DNA of 64,000 bases from Tumebacillus lacus. GTDB taxonomy: Bacteria > Bacillota > Bacilli > Tumebacillales > Tumebacillaceae. Below the pieces are notes generated by a model. It saw only the letters and a list, made by a program, of their open reading frames with translations, did no database searches and was not told the DNA's origin. The stretch lies in the NCBI RefSeq assembly GCF_026410385.1, contig NZ_JAPMLT010000009.1, forward strand, positions 1-64,000, in the 5' to 3' direction. A program made the position numbers and the translations under genes. Below are positions 9,901-18,397 of this stretch, in pieces; positions within the stretch are counted from its first letter, which is position 1; each line of letters begins with the position of its first letter.

Positions 9901-12900
9901 ACTCCCGGTAGGTCAGTTGCTCTTCGCCAAACACCACTGCCGTTGCGTCCGGAGTGCGTTCCACCTGCGCTTCGAACAGGCGATGCAGGCAGACGTCTGT
10001 CGGATACTCGCGATGCGTGCTGTTCCACGCGGCCAGTTCGGCCAACTCTTCAGCCGCCATCAGATCCACCGTCTGGTAATGTCCCTCCGGCTCAGCCGTC
10101 ATGCCGGCAAATGCCCGTTGGAAATACCCGGCCATCGCCTGCATTTGCATATCGTTAAATTCTGCAGCCATCCATTGCAGGCGCATTTGCACGTCGCCTG
10201 CGCCGTCGACGCTGAACTCGACTGCGAACGGGAAATCGGTGTAGATAAAATCGCGCTGGTTCAGCACTTCCAGATCGCTCATCTCACGCAGCGAATCGTA
10301 CACGTGGAAGTTGATGTAGTTGAACAGCGACTCAAAGAGAGCCTGTCCGCCGTGATCCTGTTGCATCTGCGCCATCGGATAGCGGCGATGCGGCAGCGCC
10401 TCCAGATCCTTTTCAAACACCTCGCGAATCAAATCGATCCACGTGCCGCCCGCCAATTCAAAGCGGTACGGCAACGAGTTGAGATGCAAGCCGATAACCC
10501 GCTCCCCGTCGGCCGTCTCCGGTCGACCGTTGGCGACCACGCCGGTTACGACGTCGGTCTGCCCGCTGACAAAGCTCATCACGCGCAGGTGAGCGGCCAG
10601 CAAGACATGCTTGAGCGGCACGCGAGCTGACTGCGCCAACTCCTGCAAACGGCGAGACACATCGGCTCCGAGCGGCACATCCAAGGTCAGCAATTGACCG
10701 TTCGCACCCTGTTGCTCGGCCGTCTGCGGCAAACGCGGCAGTTTCGTAAACGAGTACCCGGCCAGCCAGTCGCTCCAGTAGCGCTTCGATGCCTCCGACT
10801 GCAAAGCCGCTTGTTCCAAGTGGATGAAGTCACGGTACGACACGGTCGGCGCGTCGCCGATCGGCAACGCCTCCCCTTTTGCCAGCGCAAGATAGGCGCG
10901 GAAGAATTCGGTAAACAGGGACGCGATACTCCAACCGTCTGTGATCACATGATGTTCGGTGAATGCAAATTGGAACGTGTCCTCCGAGCGGCGATGAATG
11001 GTAAAGCGCTCCAGCGGTGCCTGACTCCAATCGAAATGGCGCTTGCACTCCGCATCGAACCACTCTTGCAAATAGATCTCCTGCTCTTCGTTCGACAGGT
11101 GTCGGATGTCTTCCACCACCAGCGGCAATTCAACCGACTCATGTACCAGTTGCAAAGACTGGCTGTAAGTCGTCAGATCGAACGAACTGCGCAGGTTCGG
11201 GTGACGGTCGATCACGAGCCGCACCGCCTCGGTCAGGGCTGTCTCGTCAAACGGCGCTTTCACTTGCACACTGATCACGTTGTGATAGACAGACGACTCC
11301 GGCGTCAGAGCGCTTTGGAACAACATCCCTTCCTGCAGTTTGGCGAGCGGGAACGCATCGACGATGCCGTCCGGCAACGCAGCGCGATCGGCCGGCAGCA
11401 ACAAATCAAACGGTTTGCTCATCGGCGCGGATGCCGCACCCTGCTCGAAAGGACGCACGACCTGTGTCAGCTCGCGAATCGTCTGGTGCTGGAACATGTC
11501 TTGCAACTCAAATGTCAGTCCGCGCTCCTGAGCCTTGGACAGGACCTGAATGCTGCGGATCGAGTCGCCGCCCAGTTCAAAATAGTTGTCATCGAGACCG
11601 ACGCGCTCCATCCCGAGCACCGACGCCCACACTTCGGCGAGCGAAGCCTCACGCTCATCGCGAGGCGCGACATACTCCACAGCCGCACGCTGGATCTCCG
11701 GTGCGGGCAGTGCCCGGCGTTCGACCTTGCCATTGGGCGAGAGCGGCATCTCCGGCAACGTCACGAAAGCGGACGGCACCATGTACTCCGGCAGAGTCGC
11801 GAGCAGATGTCGGCGCAGTTCGGACACCGGCACGTCGCAGCCCGGCGTGAACACCACGTAGCCGACGAGACGTTTGTGTCCCGATCCGTCGTCATACGCG
11901 GTGACGACCGACTGGAGCACCTCTTCATGCTGGTCGAGCACGGCCTCGATCTCGCCGAGTTCGATTCGGAAGCCGCGAATCTTCACTTGGAAGTCGAGAC
12001 GGCCGAGGTATTCGATGGAACCGTCAGGCAGATAGCGCACCAAGTCGCCCGTCTTGTACAGACGCCCGCCCGACACGCCGCCGAACGGATCGGCGATAAA
12101 CTTTTCAGCGGTCAGATCCGGACGGTTGTGGTACCCGCGCGCGACCTGAATCCCGCCGATGTGCAGTTCGCCTGCGACGCCGACCGGCACCGGTTCGAGG
12201 TGGCGGTCGAGCACATAGACCTGCGTGTTGGCCACCGGGCGGCCGATCGGCACCAGACGACGCTCATCCTCGCGGTCGCACGCCCAGTAGGTCACGTCGA
12301 CAGCAGCCTCCGTCGGGCCGTACAAGTTATGCAGTTCAACGCCGGACAGTCGCTCAAAGAACCGCTCCTGCAGATCGTACGGCAACGCCTCGCCGCTGCA
12401 CATGACGCGGCGCAGACTGGAGCAGCGCGTGATCGACGGCTCTTCGAGGAACACTTGCAGCATCGACGGTACGAAGTGCAGCGTCGTCACTTGCTCCGAT
12501 TCGATCAATCGCGCCAGATAAGCGGCATCCTTATGCCCTTCCGGACGGGCGATCACCAAGCGGGCTCCAGCCAGCAACGGCCAGAAGAACTCCCAGACCG
12601 ACACGTCAAAGGAGAACGGCGTTTTCTGCAAGACGGCATCCTCCGCCGTCAACCCGTACTCATCCTGCATCCACAGCAGGCGGTTGATGATCCCGCGATG
12701 CTCGTTCATCGCCCCTTTGGGACGGCCGGTCGAGCCGGACGTGTAGATCATGTAGGCCAAATGAGTCGGGAGCACACCGCTCGTCACATTCCCGTCTTCC
12801 TCGACGGCGATCTGCACCCAATCGGTATCCAGTTTCAACACGGTCGCTCCGTGCTCCGGCAGTCCGTCCGCCAGATGCGACTGCGTCAGAAGCATCGGCA

Positions 12901-15900
12901 CGCCGGAGTCCTCCAGCAGATAAGCGAGACGATCCTGCGGATACGTCGGGTCGATCGGCACGTAAGCCGCCCCCGCTTTCAAAATCCCGTACAGTGCCAC
13001 GACCATCTCCACGGAACGCTCCATGCAGACGCCGACCAGCACGTCAGGGCCGACTCCGCTCCGTTGCAGATGACGGGCCAATTTGTTAGCCCGGCTGTTC
13101 AATTCCCCGTAGGTGAGGCATTCCTCCCCAAAGACGAGCGCCGTCGCTTCCGGCGTGCGCGCCGCCTGCTGTTCGAAGAGTTGGTGCAAGCACACATCTC
13201 GCGGATACTCGCGAGCCGTGTCGTTCCAAACAGTCAGCAGATCTTGCCGCTCGACAGCGGTCACAAGCGGCAAACGATCCACCGTTTGCTCCGGATCGGC
13301 CGCGATCCCGGTCAACAGCGTGGCAAACCCCGTCGCCATCCGCTCGATGGTCGCCGCTTCAAACAGATCGGTGCTGTATTCGATCACACCGTGCAGTTCA
13401 CCGTCCGCCTCACCCATCAACAGCGTGAGATCAAGTTGCGAGTAGCGCGTGCTCAACGCCTCCGACGTCATGCTCAAACCGCCGAGGTCGACCGTCACAC
13501 CGGCATCGCCGAGCGCGAGCCGCGTCATGCGCTCATCCTCGCCCGCCTGTGCCCGTTGCATCGTAAACATCGCTTGGTACACAGGCGAGTGGCTCAAGTC
13601 GCGCTTGTTCTGCAATCTGTCAGCGAGCAGTCCAAACGGATACGCTTGATGCTCCATTGCCGCTAGTACCGTGCGCCGCACCTGATCGAGGAAGCGGCGG
13701 AACGGCAACGCTGCCGAGAGATCTCCCCGCAAAACGACCGGGTTGACAAAATATCCGACGACATCCGCTTCCTGCGCCCTGCTGCGACCGACGGTCGGGC
13801 TGCCGACAAGGATGTCATCCTGCCCGCTGTATCGATGCAACAACACTTGGAACGCGGCCAGCAGCGTCATGTACAGCGTCGAGCCGTTCTCCTTGGCAAG
13901 CTCCTTCAGAGCCGTTGTCAAAGACGGCGGCAGTTGGAAGCGATGCGCTGCCCCTCGATAACTCTGCACGGCCGCACGCGGACGGTCACTTGGCAAACTC
14001 AACACCGGCAGTGCTCCGCCGAGCTGTTCCCGCCAATAGTTCCACAGTCGCTCACCTTCCGAGCCGGCCAGCATCTCCGCTTGCCGCGCCGCATACTGCG
14101 CATATGAACCTGCCGCAGCCAGTTCCGGGGTCTCGCCGCGCTGCAACGCCTGATAGGCCGTCCCAAGGTCGCGGGCGAATACGCCGAACGACCAGAAGTC
14201 GGTGGCGATGTGGTGGACCGTCAACAACAACACCACGCCTTCAGAGCCGCGAAGATAGAGAGAAGCGCGCAGAGGTGTCTCCCGCTCCAAATCGAACGGA
14301 CGATTGGCCTCCTCATCGAGTTGCGCCCGCAACTCCGCCTCGTCCCACAATCCTGCATCCACCTCTTGCCAATTCAAAACTGCCGACTCTGACACGCGTT
14401 GCACCGCGCCGCCGTCTGCCGCATGGTAGGTCGCACGCAGCAACGGGTGACGGCGCACGACCGCCTGCATCGCTTCGCGCAACAACTCCCTGTCAACACC
14501 CGCGTCGAGCCGCACCGCCCGCGAGATGTTGTACGGTGCGCGATCCGGCGCCAAACGCTGCAGGAAGAACAGCGACTGTTGCCCGCTCGTCTGCGGGAAC
14601 TCACCCGGCTCGACCGTTTGAACCGCTTCGGTCACTTGCTGCTTCGAGACGGGGGTCTCCCCTGCCCGTGCGAGCACTTCCGCTGCTGCGCCCTTTAACG
14701 TCAGCCCGTCCAAAAACCGCGAAAGCGGCAGGTCAACGCCAAAGCGCTCTTCCAGATCATTTTTCAACTCCACCGCCATCAGCGAATCGATCCCAAGGGC
14801 GTACAACGGCTGCTCCAACAGCTCAGGAGCCGCTGCCATCCTCAACACTTCCGACGCCTTCGCCAGCAAATAACCGTCCAGCGCCGCCTCTCGATCCGAT
14901 TCAGGCATCGCCAGCAATTCCGCCTGCGTCAATTCCGCTGCGACCGCGACCGTCGCCTCAGCAGCCGAAGCGGCTTCTTGCACATACAGATCGGCCGCCT
15001 TTGCAGCCTCGCCTTGCACACTGCGGTACACCTCTTCCAGCGTGCCGTCCCCATACTTTGCTTTGCAGGCATGACGCTGGATCTTGCCGCTCGAAGTCTT
15101 GGGAATGCTCGTCGGACGAATCAGCACGATCGCATAGACCGGCAGTTGATGTTGCTCAGAGATCGCGCGGCGGATCGCCTGCACAACCTCCTCCAGATTG
15201 GCTTTGCGGAACGAACGCTCAATCTCATGGACGATCACCAGTTGCTCCTCGCCCTCCGCTTCCACAGAAAAGGCGGCGCCGTTGCTCGACGCGACGGCCG
15301 GGTGAGACTCCTGCACAGTGAACTCCAGATCCTGCGGGTAGAAGTTTCGCCCGCGGATGATGATCAGGTCCTTCAATCGACCTGTCACATACAGTTCGCC
15401 ATCCTGCAGGAATCCAAGGTCGCCCGTGCGCAGAAACGGACCTTCCCCGCTGTCTGCCAGATACGCGTGGAATGTGCTCTCCGTCTGCTCCACGCGCCGC
15501 CAGTACCCCTGCGCCACGCTGTCTCCCTTCACCCAGATCTCCCCGACCTGCTCTTCCGCGCAGGAAGTCAGCGACTCCGGATGCGCAATCACCACACGTT
15601 GCGGTGTCAAGGCCGGACGGCCGCTGCTGACCAGCGTCACAGCGTTCTCGCCTTCCGCCTCGGCCGCCACCGCACGGTGCAGTTCCAACTCATCCGCCGC
15701 AAAAGTGCGTTTGATCGGTTGTTCAGATGGCGAACCGCCGGAGACGAACAGCGTCCCTTCGGCCAGACCGTAGCAAGGGTAGAACGCCTCTTTGCGGAAT
15801 CCGTTGGCAGCAAACGTATCGGCAAACCGTTCCAACGTCTCCGCCCGCACCGGCTCAGCCCCGCTGAACGCACTCTGCCAGGAACTCAAATCGAGTGCCG

Positions 15901-16741
15901 CTCGTTGCTCCGGCGTGATTTTACGCAGGCACAGATCATACGCAAAGTTCGGACCGCCGCTGACCGTCGCCTTCGTACGAGAGATCGCTTCCAACCAACG
16001 AGACGGCTTTGTAATAAAATCGACAGGCGCCATCAAAGTGACCGGATATCCGTTATACAACGGCTGCAAAATCCCCCCGATCAAGCCCATGTCATGATAA
16101 GGCGGCAGCCAAATGACACCCCGGCTCTCCCGTGACGTGGCAAAGCTCGCCGTGATGATCTCCAAATTATGTAACAGGTTGCCGTGCGACAAGACGACCC
16201 CTTTCGGCAGCGAGGTCGAGCCGGACGTATATTGCAAAAAGGCGATCGAGTCACTGTCGAGCGCAGGCTCTTGCCACAAGTCCGCCCCTTCCTCAGCCAG
16301 TTCGTCGGTGTTCACCCAGTGAAGCCCGGCGAGCGCCTCCGAGTCGGCAAAGCGGCGCACGATGCTGGCATGAATCGCGCCAGTGGTCAACGCAAATCTC
16401 GCCTCGGCATCTGTCACCACCGCTTGCAGGCGGTTCAGATTGCCGTTTTGACGCGGTGGATACGCAGGAACCGCATACACGCCCGCATACAGACAACCAA
16501 AGAAAGCGACGATATAGTCGAGCCCCGGCTGATAGAGCAACAGCGCACGCTCTTGCAGACCGCCCAAGCCGGCCAACCGCACGGCCAACGCACGCGCTTT
16601 CGTGTCCAATTCGCCATAGGTGAGACTTTCTTCACCTCCGTCCTCCAGCAGGAACGTATAGGCCAAACGATTCGGCTCACAGAGAGCGCGCTCACGGAGC
16701 AGGGCAACCAAGGTCGGGAACTGCCTCATCATCTCGTTCAT
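6893..16741 (-). CDS. Lipopeptide synthetase: FAAL-ACP-C-A(Ser)-PCP-C-A(Ser)-PCP-KS
   Basis: First protein of the assembly line, 3282 residues. An N-terminal fatty acyl-AMP ligase (~1-600, YTSGSTSLPKG from 171) loads a fatty acid onto an ACP (GIDSL, Ser653). Next come a condensation domain (HHIATDF 843-849; Phe replaces the usual Gly), an A domain (A3 motif 1333-1343) and a PCP (Ser1727). The second C domain (HHVITDG 1930-1936) begins with an LQEGMLF motif, and is followed by an A domain (2400-2410), a PCP (Ser2794) and a C-terminal ketosynthase (DTACSTS, Cys3022; EAHGTGT; NIGHLD). Both A domains read D-V-W-H-M-S-L-(V/I)-D, the serine code, by manual alignment. The protein ends right after the KS, and its AT and ACP are on the next protein. 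The start is ATG with GGAGG 9 nt upstream. FAAL initiation makes a lipopeptide the expected product. Confidence 0.96.
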   Translation of the reverse strand: MNEMMRQFPTLVALLRERALCEPNRLAYTFLLEDGGEESLTYGELDTKARALAVRLAGLGGLQERALLLYQPGLDYIVAFFGCLYAGVYAVPAYPPRQNGNLNRLQAVVTDAEARFALTTGAIHASIVRRFADSEALAGLHWVNTDELAEEGADLWQEPALDSDSIAFLQYTSGSTSLPKGVVLSHGNLLHNLEIITASFATSRESRGVIWLPPYHDMGLIGGILQPLYNGYPVTLMAPVDFITKPSRWLEAISRTKATVSGGPNFAYDLCLRKITPEQRAALDLSSWQSAFSGAEPVRAETLERFADTFAANGFRKEAFYPCYGLAEGTLFVSGGSPSEQPIKRTFAADELELHRAVAAEAEGENAVTLVSSGRPALTPQRVVIAHPESLTSCAEEQVGEIWVKGDSVAQGYWRRVEQTESTFHAYLADSGEGPFLRTGDLGFLQDGELYVTGRLKDLIIIRGRNFYPQDLEFTVQESHPAVASSNGAAFSVEAEGEEQLVIVHEIERSFRKANLEEVVQAIRRAISEQHQLPVYAIVLIRPTSIPKTSSGKIQRHACKAKYGDGTLEEVYRSVQGEAAKAADLYVQEAASAAEATVAVAAELTQAELLAMPESDREAALDGYLLAKASEVLRMAAAPELLEQPLYALGIDSLMAVELKNDLEERFGVDLPLSRFLDGLTLKGAAAEVLARAGETPVSKQQVTEAVQTVEPGEFPQTSGQQSLFFLQRLAPDRAPYNISRAVRLDAGVDRELLREAMQAVVRRHPLLRATYHAADGGAVQRVSESAVLNWQEVDAGLWDEAELRAQLDEEANRPFDLERETPLRASLYLRGSEGVVLLLTVHHIATDFWSFGVFARDLGTAYQALQRGETPELAAAGSYAQYAARQAEMLAGSEGERLWNYWREQLGGALPVLSLPSDRPRAAVQSYRGAAHRFQLPPSLTTALKELAKENGSTLYMTLLAAFQVLLHRYSGQDDILVGSPTVGRSRAQEADVVGYFVNPVVLRGDLSAALPFRRFLDQVRRTVLAAMEHQAYPFGLLADRLQNKRDLSHSPVYQAMFTMQRAQAGEDERMTRLALGDAGVTVDLGGLSMTSEALSTRYSQLDLTLLMGEADGELHGVIEYSTDLFEAATIERMATGFATLLTGIAADPEQTVDRLPLVTAVERQDLLTVWNDTAREYPRDVCLHQLFEQQAARTPEATALVFGEECLTYGELNSRANKLARHLQRSGVGPDVLVGVCMERSVEMVVALYGILKAGAAYVPIDPTYPQDRLAYLLEDSGVPMLLTQSHLADGLPEHGATVLKLDTDWVQIAVEEDGNVTSGVLPTHLAYMIYTSGSTGRPKGAMNEHRGIINRLLWMQDEYGLTAEDAVLQKTPFSFDVSVWEFFWPLLAGARLVIARPEGHKDAAYLARLIESEQVTTLHFVPSMLQVFLEEPSITRCSSLRRVMCSGEALPYDLQERFFERLSGVELHNLYGPTEAAVDVTYWACDREDERRLVPIGRPVANTQVYVLDRHLEPVPVGVAGELHIGGIQVARGYHNRPDLTAEKFIADPFGGVSGGRLYKTGDLVRYLPDGSIEYLGRLDFQVKIRGFRIELGEIEAVLDQHEEVLQSVVTAYDDGSGHKRLVGYVVFTPGCDVPVSELRRHLLATLPEYMVPSAFVTLPEMPLSPNGKVERRALPAPEIQRAAVEYVAPRDEREASLAEVWASVLGMERVGLDDNYFELGGDSIRSIQVLSKAQERGLTFELQDMFQHQTIRELTQVVRPFEQGAASAPMSKPFDLLLPADRAALPDGIVDAFPLAKLQEGMLFQSALTPESSVYHNVISVQVKAPFDETALTEAVRLVIDRHPNLRSSFDLTTYSQSLQLVHESVELPLVVEDIRHLSNEEQEIYLQEWFDAECKRHFDWSQAPLERFTIHRRSEDTFQFAFTEHHVITDGWSIASLFTEFFRAYLALAKGEALPIGDAPTVSYRDFIHLEQAALQSEASKRYWSDWLAGYSFTKLPRLPQTAEQQGANGQLLTLDVPLGADVSRRLQELAQSARVPLKHVLLAAHLRVMSFVSGQTDVVTGVVANGRPETADGERVIGLHLNSLPYRFELAGGTWIDLIREVFEKDLEALPHRRYPMAQMQQDHGGQALFESLFNYINFHVYDSLREMSDLEVLNQRDFIYTDFPFAVEFSVDGAGDVQMRLQWMAAEFNDMQMQAMAGYFQRAFAGMTAEPEGHYQTVDLMAAEELAELAAWNSTHREYPTDVCLHRLFEAQVERTPDATAVVFGEEQLTYRELNERANRLAHHLLKNGVGADQFVGVCMERSPEMVVALYGVLKAGAAYVPIDPTYPQDRVEFMLADSGVSVLMTQSHLIDGLPAYQGRTICLDTAQESLASESAENPQTDVVAENLAYMIYTSGSTGLPKGAMNEHRGIVNRLLWMQDEYGLTAEDAVLQKTPFSFDVSVWEFFWPLLVGARLVVARPEGHRDSRYMIGLIEEQGITTMHFVPSMLQAFLEDDEVEACRSLRRVMCSGEALPFELQERFFDRLPHVELHNLYGPTEAAIDVTYWACEQGHALGFVPIGYAVANTQMHVLDRWLRPVPMGTPGELHIGGIQVARGYHNRSELTEERFLADPFVQTGGRLYKTGDLACYLPDGSLQYLGRLDHQVKVRGYRIELGEIENGLLEHPQVDHAAVLVRKAPDGGVTLIGFYTGEQAVTANVLKEFLARTMPDFMIPPSLVRLDEIPLSPNGKIDRKALERIAADHRETASVEYEAPKTSLQEQIAAIWARILKLDRVGVHDNFFDLGGHSILVMKVRDALQKELGLDIPITELFRYPTVKSLAEAFDPSAAQAEKERTARPIRKSSEEDRDIAIIGIGLRLPDANDVYEFWQNLRDGKASIREFPMEELEPSFFNQDPANQDKLLRYGAFLDDIDKFDAEFFNISEREARLLDPQQRIFLECAWAAVQNAGYNVDEIEEKVSVYGGSGYATYLQPDALGTSIGDMYQAYMAAQPRFMATRVAYKLNLRGEAMLVDTACSTSLVAIHLACESLLSGRSDYALAGGVTVQVPQKTGYLYEPNFIYSPDGHCRAFDASAAGTVSGNGAGVIFLKRLSDAQHDGDPIYAVIKGSAINNDGNMKIGYTAPSIQGQIDVIAEAQAAAGVDPDTITYIEAHGTGTNLGDPIEVAALTQVFRQQTERKQYCAIGSLKTNIGHLDAAAGVAGLIKAALALKYGEIPPSLNFTEPNPKLDLENSPFYVNTATTPWQTEAHPRRAGVSSFGIGGTNAHVILEEAPRDVE
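9379..9555 (-). repeat. Near-identical block in the second Ser adenylation domain (copy 1)
   Basis: This block and 12581-12757 are collinear without gaps (constant offset of 3202 bp) and differ at only a handful of positions. They encode the A3-A4 segment around SGSTG and the FDVSVWE substrate-pocket region. Neighbouring parts of the two domains differ much more, so this suggests recent gene conversion or a young duplication. Confidence 0.7.
12581..12757 (-). repeat. Near-identical block in the first Ser adenylation domain (copy 2)
   Basis: Partner of the block at 9379-9555; see there. Both copies specify the same pocket residues (D, V, W), in agreement with both modules being read as serine-activating. 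Confidence 0.7.
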
Positions 16742-16890
16742 TTACGAATCCCTCCATATCACATAAGACTTCTAATCAAAGAGAGTTTTGGAAAAGTAAG
16801 TAATATTCAGACTCGAGTTCATGAAAAGTAGAATCATCGATTCAACTCATTATATATTAATACTACTAGGAATTGAGTAATCCTTCTAGA

Positions 16891-16920
16891 ATTATAAAAC
16901 TTATTGTAAAATAACAATTC
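16891..16920 (-). promoter_or_regulatory. Candidate sigma-A promoter of the lipopeptide operon
   Basis: On the minus strand a perfect TATAAT (16891-16896) lies 18 nt downstream of GAATTG (16915-16920). A TTGTTA at 16912-16917 gives a 15-nt alternative. It sits in a strongly AT-rich 276-bp gap, unlike the GC-rich genes around it, about 150 nt before the synthetase ATG. No operator is obvious. The remainder of the 16742-17017 gap holds only the terminator at 16971. Confidence 0.35.
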
Positions 16921-16970
16921 ACCTACAAACATATTACATGAATATAAATAAATTTGCTTGAAAATACGAA

Positions 16971-17003
16971 AAACCCTGCAGAGTGCACTTTCCCTGCAGG
17001 GTT
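16971..17003 (-). terminator. Rho-independent terminator of rsgA
   Basis: An 11-bp stem AAACCCTGCAG / CTGCAGGGTTT with an 11-12 nt loop, followed by a T-rich tail on the minus strand, 15 nt after the rsgA stop. Confidence 0.85.
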
Positions 17004-17017
17004 TAGTAAATTTAATG

Positions 17018-18085
17018 TTATTTTCGGTGTTTCATCTTTCGTTGGCTTTGGTTGATCTTCTTCCATTTCTCTTTCTCCGCCAGTTGCAGCCGCTGATCTT
17101 CTTTTCGAGCGAGGTAAGCCGCTTCTTTTTGCAACTTGACATAGTTGTTCCAGCGGCCCTGATCGAGCGTTCCGTCTGCCAGTGCGCCGCGAACGGCGCA
17201 GTCGGGCTCCTTGGCATGGGTGCAGTCGCGGTAGTAGCAGCTTTCCGCCAGCTCCTCGATGTCCTTGAAGCTCTCTTCAAAGCTGTCCCCCGTCTCCCAC
17301 AGCTGCAGTTCGCGCATGCCGGGGGTGTCGATCAGGATGCCGCCTGCGGGCAGCAGGATCAACTCGCGGTGCGTGGTCGTATGGCGGCCGCGGTCGTCGT
17401 CTTCGCGGATCGAGCCGGTGTCCATGACCTCGTGGCCGTGGAGACGGTTGATCAGCGTCGATTTGCCGACGCCTGAGGAACCGAGCAAGGCGATGGTGCG
17501 GCCTTCGCCCAAGTACGGGCGCAGTTCGTCGACGCCGATGTTGTCCAGGGACGAAACGACGTGGATCGGCACACCGATGGCGACAGACTCCACCGCCCGC
17601 ACTTTCTCCTCGACGTCGTCGCACAGGTCCGCTTTGGACAGGATGATCACCGGGTTGGCCCCGGACTCCCACGCCATCAGCAGATATCGCTCAATCTTGC
17701 GGACGTTAAAATCGCGGTTGAGCGCGTTGACGAGAAAGACGGTGTCGACGTTGGTCGCGACGATCTGCTCTTCGGTGACGGTGCCAGCCACTTTGCGAGA
17801 GAATTTGCTTTTGCGCGGCAGGATCGCGTGGACGGTCGCCTTGCCTTCTTCGGGGCGGGCACTCACGACGACCCAGTCCCCGACAGCCGGATAGTCTTCG
17901 CGTCCGAGCGCGTTGTGACGCATCTTGCCGGCGATCTCGGCGAGCAGTTCGCCGTGTTCGCTGTAGACGCGATAGATGTGCTTATGTTCCAATGCGACGC
18001 GCCCCACCGTGTAAGCCGTGTCCGCAAATTGATGGGCAAAAGGTTCAGCAAAAAAAGAATTCCAACCAAGTGTTTCCAGTTTCAA
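17018..18085 (-). CDS. rsgA: Ribosome small-subunit-dependent GTPase RsgA (YjeQ family)
   Basis: A circularly permuted GTPase that checks late maturation of the 30S subunit. In order: an OB-fold N-terminus, G4 (SKADL, 150-154), then G1 (GSSGVGKST, 202-210) and G3 (DTPG), and a C-terminal zinc knuckle of the CxxxxxCxH...C type (CYYRDCTHAKEPDC). The G4-before-G1 order is diagnostic of the family. The 355-residue length matches the longer RsgA paralogue seen in Bacillota. I choose TTG 18085 because GGAGG lies 8-9 nt before it. A TTG at 18103 would place the ribosome binding site inside the gene. It is monocistronic with its own terminator. Confidence 0.93.
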   Translation of the reverse strand: MKLETLGWNSFFAEPFAHQFADTAYTVGRVALEHKHIYRVYSEHGELLAEIAGKMRHNALGREDYPAVGDWVVVSARPEEGKATVHAILPRKSKFSRKVAGTVTEEQIVATNVDTVFLVNALNRDFNVRKIERYLLMAWESGANPVIILSKADLCDDVEEKVRAVESVAIGVPIHVVSSLDNIGVDELRPYLGEGRTIALLGSSGVGKSTLINRLHGHEVMDTGSIREDDDRGRHTTTHRELILLPAGGILIDTPGMRELQLWETGDSFEESFKDIEELAESCYYRDCTHAKEPDCAVRGALADGTLDQGRWNNYVKLQKEAAYLARKEDQRLQLAEKEKWKKINQSQRKMKHRK

Positions 18086-18146
18086 CGCAGGATTCCTCCT
18101 CAAAATAGATGACCGGAAGAACCCCCGTTAAGAGGTGCCAATGTTC

Positions 18147-18215
18147 TTAAAGGAGGACTTCCTTGACTTTCCTTGCCAATATCTCGTACCGCACACTCTG
18201 CTTGTTGTTCACCAT
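18147..18215 (-). CDS. Possible 22-residue peptide upstream of rsgA
   Basis: A 22-codon frame starting ATG at 18215, 9 nt after AAAGGAG, and ending TAA at 18147. The product is basic and amphipathic (ends RKVKEVLL) with no signal peptide or cysteine. It lies in the 312-bp gap between rsgA and the ATP-grasp gene, 61 nt before rsgA, so it could be a leader peptide or an independent small protein. I do not recognise it. Only the ribosome binding site and composition support it. Confidence 0.33.
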   Translation of the reverse strand: MVNNKQSVRYEILARKVKEVLL

Positions 18216-18320
18216 ATTCCATCACTCCTTTAGAAAATAAAAACATGCATGGCATCCCTTATTTTACCACAAAACGAAGTGCGAGCACACGCCCAACTTT
18301 GTATTTCTTCGCCCAACGTA

Positions 18321-18349
18321 TTGACATGAGAACAGTTCTCACTTAATAT
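18321..18349 (+). promoter_or_regulatory. Consensus sigma-A promoter of the ATP-grasp gene
   Basis: TTGACA (18321-18326), exactly 17 nt, then TAATAT (18344-18349). The transcription start should fall near 18356, about 42 nt before the GTG start codon. The spacer is filled by a palindromic operator. Confidence 0.8.
18327..18341 (+). promoter_or_regulatory. Fur-family-like operator in the promoter spacer (7-1-7 palindrome)
   Basis: TGAGAACAGTTCTCA is a perfect 7-1-7 inverted repeat filling the spacer between -35 and -10. The 7-1-7 geometry is that of Fur/PerR/Zur boxes (Fur consensus TGATAATNATTATCA). Binding here would block RNA polymerase. Confidence 0.65.
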
Positions 18350-18362
18350 GTCTCTAGAAGCA

Positions 18363-18379
18363 GTGAGAACGATTCTCAC
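18363..18379 (+). promoter_or_regulatory. Second Fur-family-like operator downstream of the transcription start
   Basis: GTGAGAACGATTCTCAC repeats the same core (TGAGAAC-G-ATTCTCA), centred 37 nt from the first site and just downstream of the predicted start of transcription. Two matching boxes around one promoter make chance unlikely. Confidence 0.65.
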
Positions 18380-18397
18380 GATAGGGAGGCTGTCTCA

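Noticed and set aside
6857-13666. Very long open frames on the plus strand opposite the synthetase genes (over 900-1250 codons)
   Set aside because: They mirror the codon periodicity of the GC-rich minus-strand synthetases, have no known domain, no ribosome binding site and highly biased Arg/His/Gln composition.
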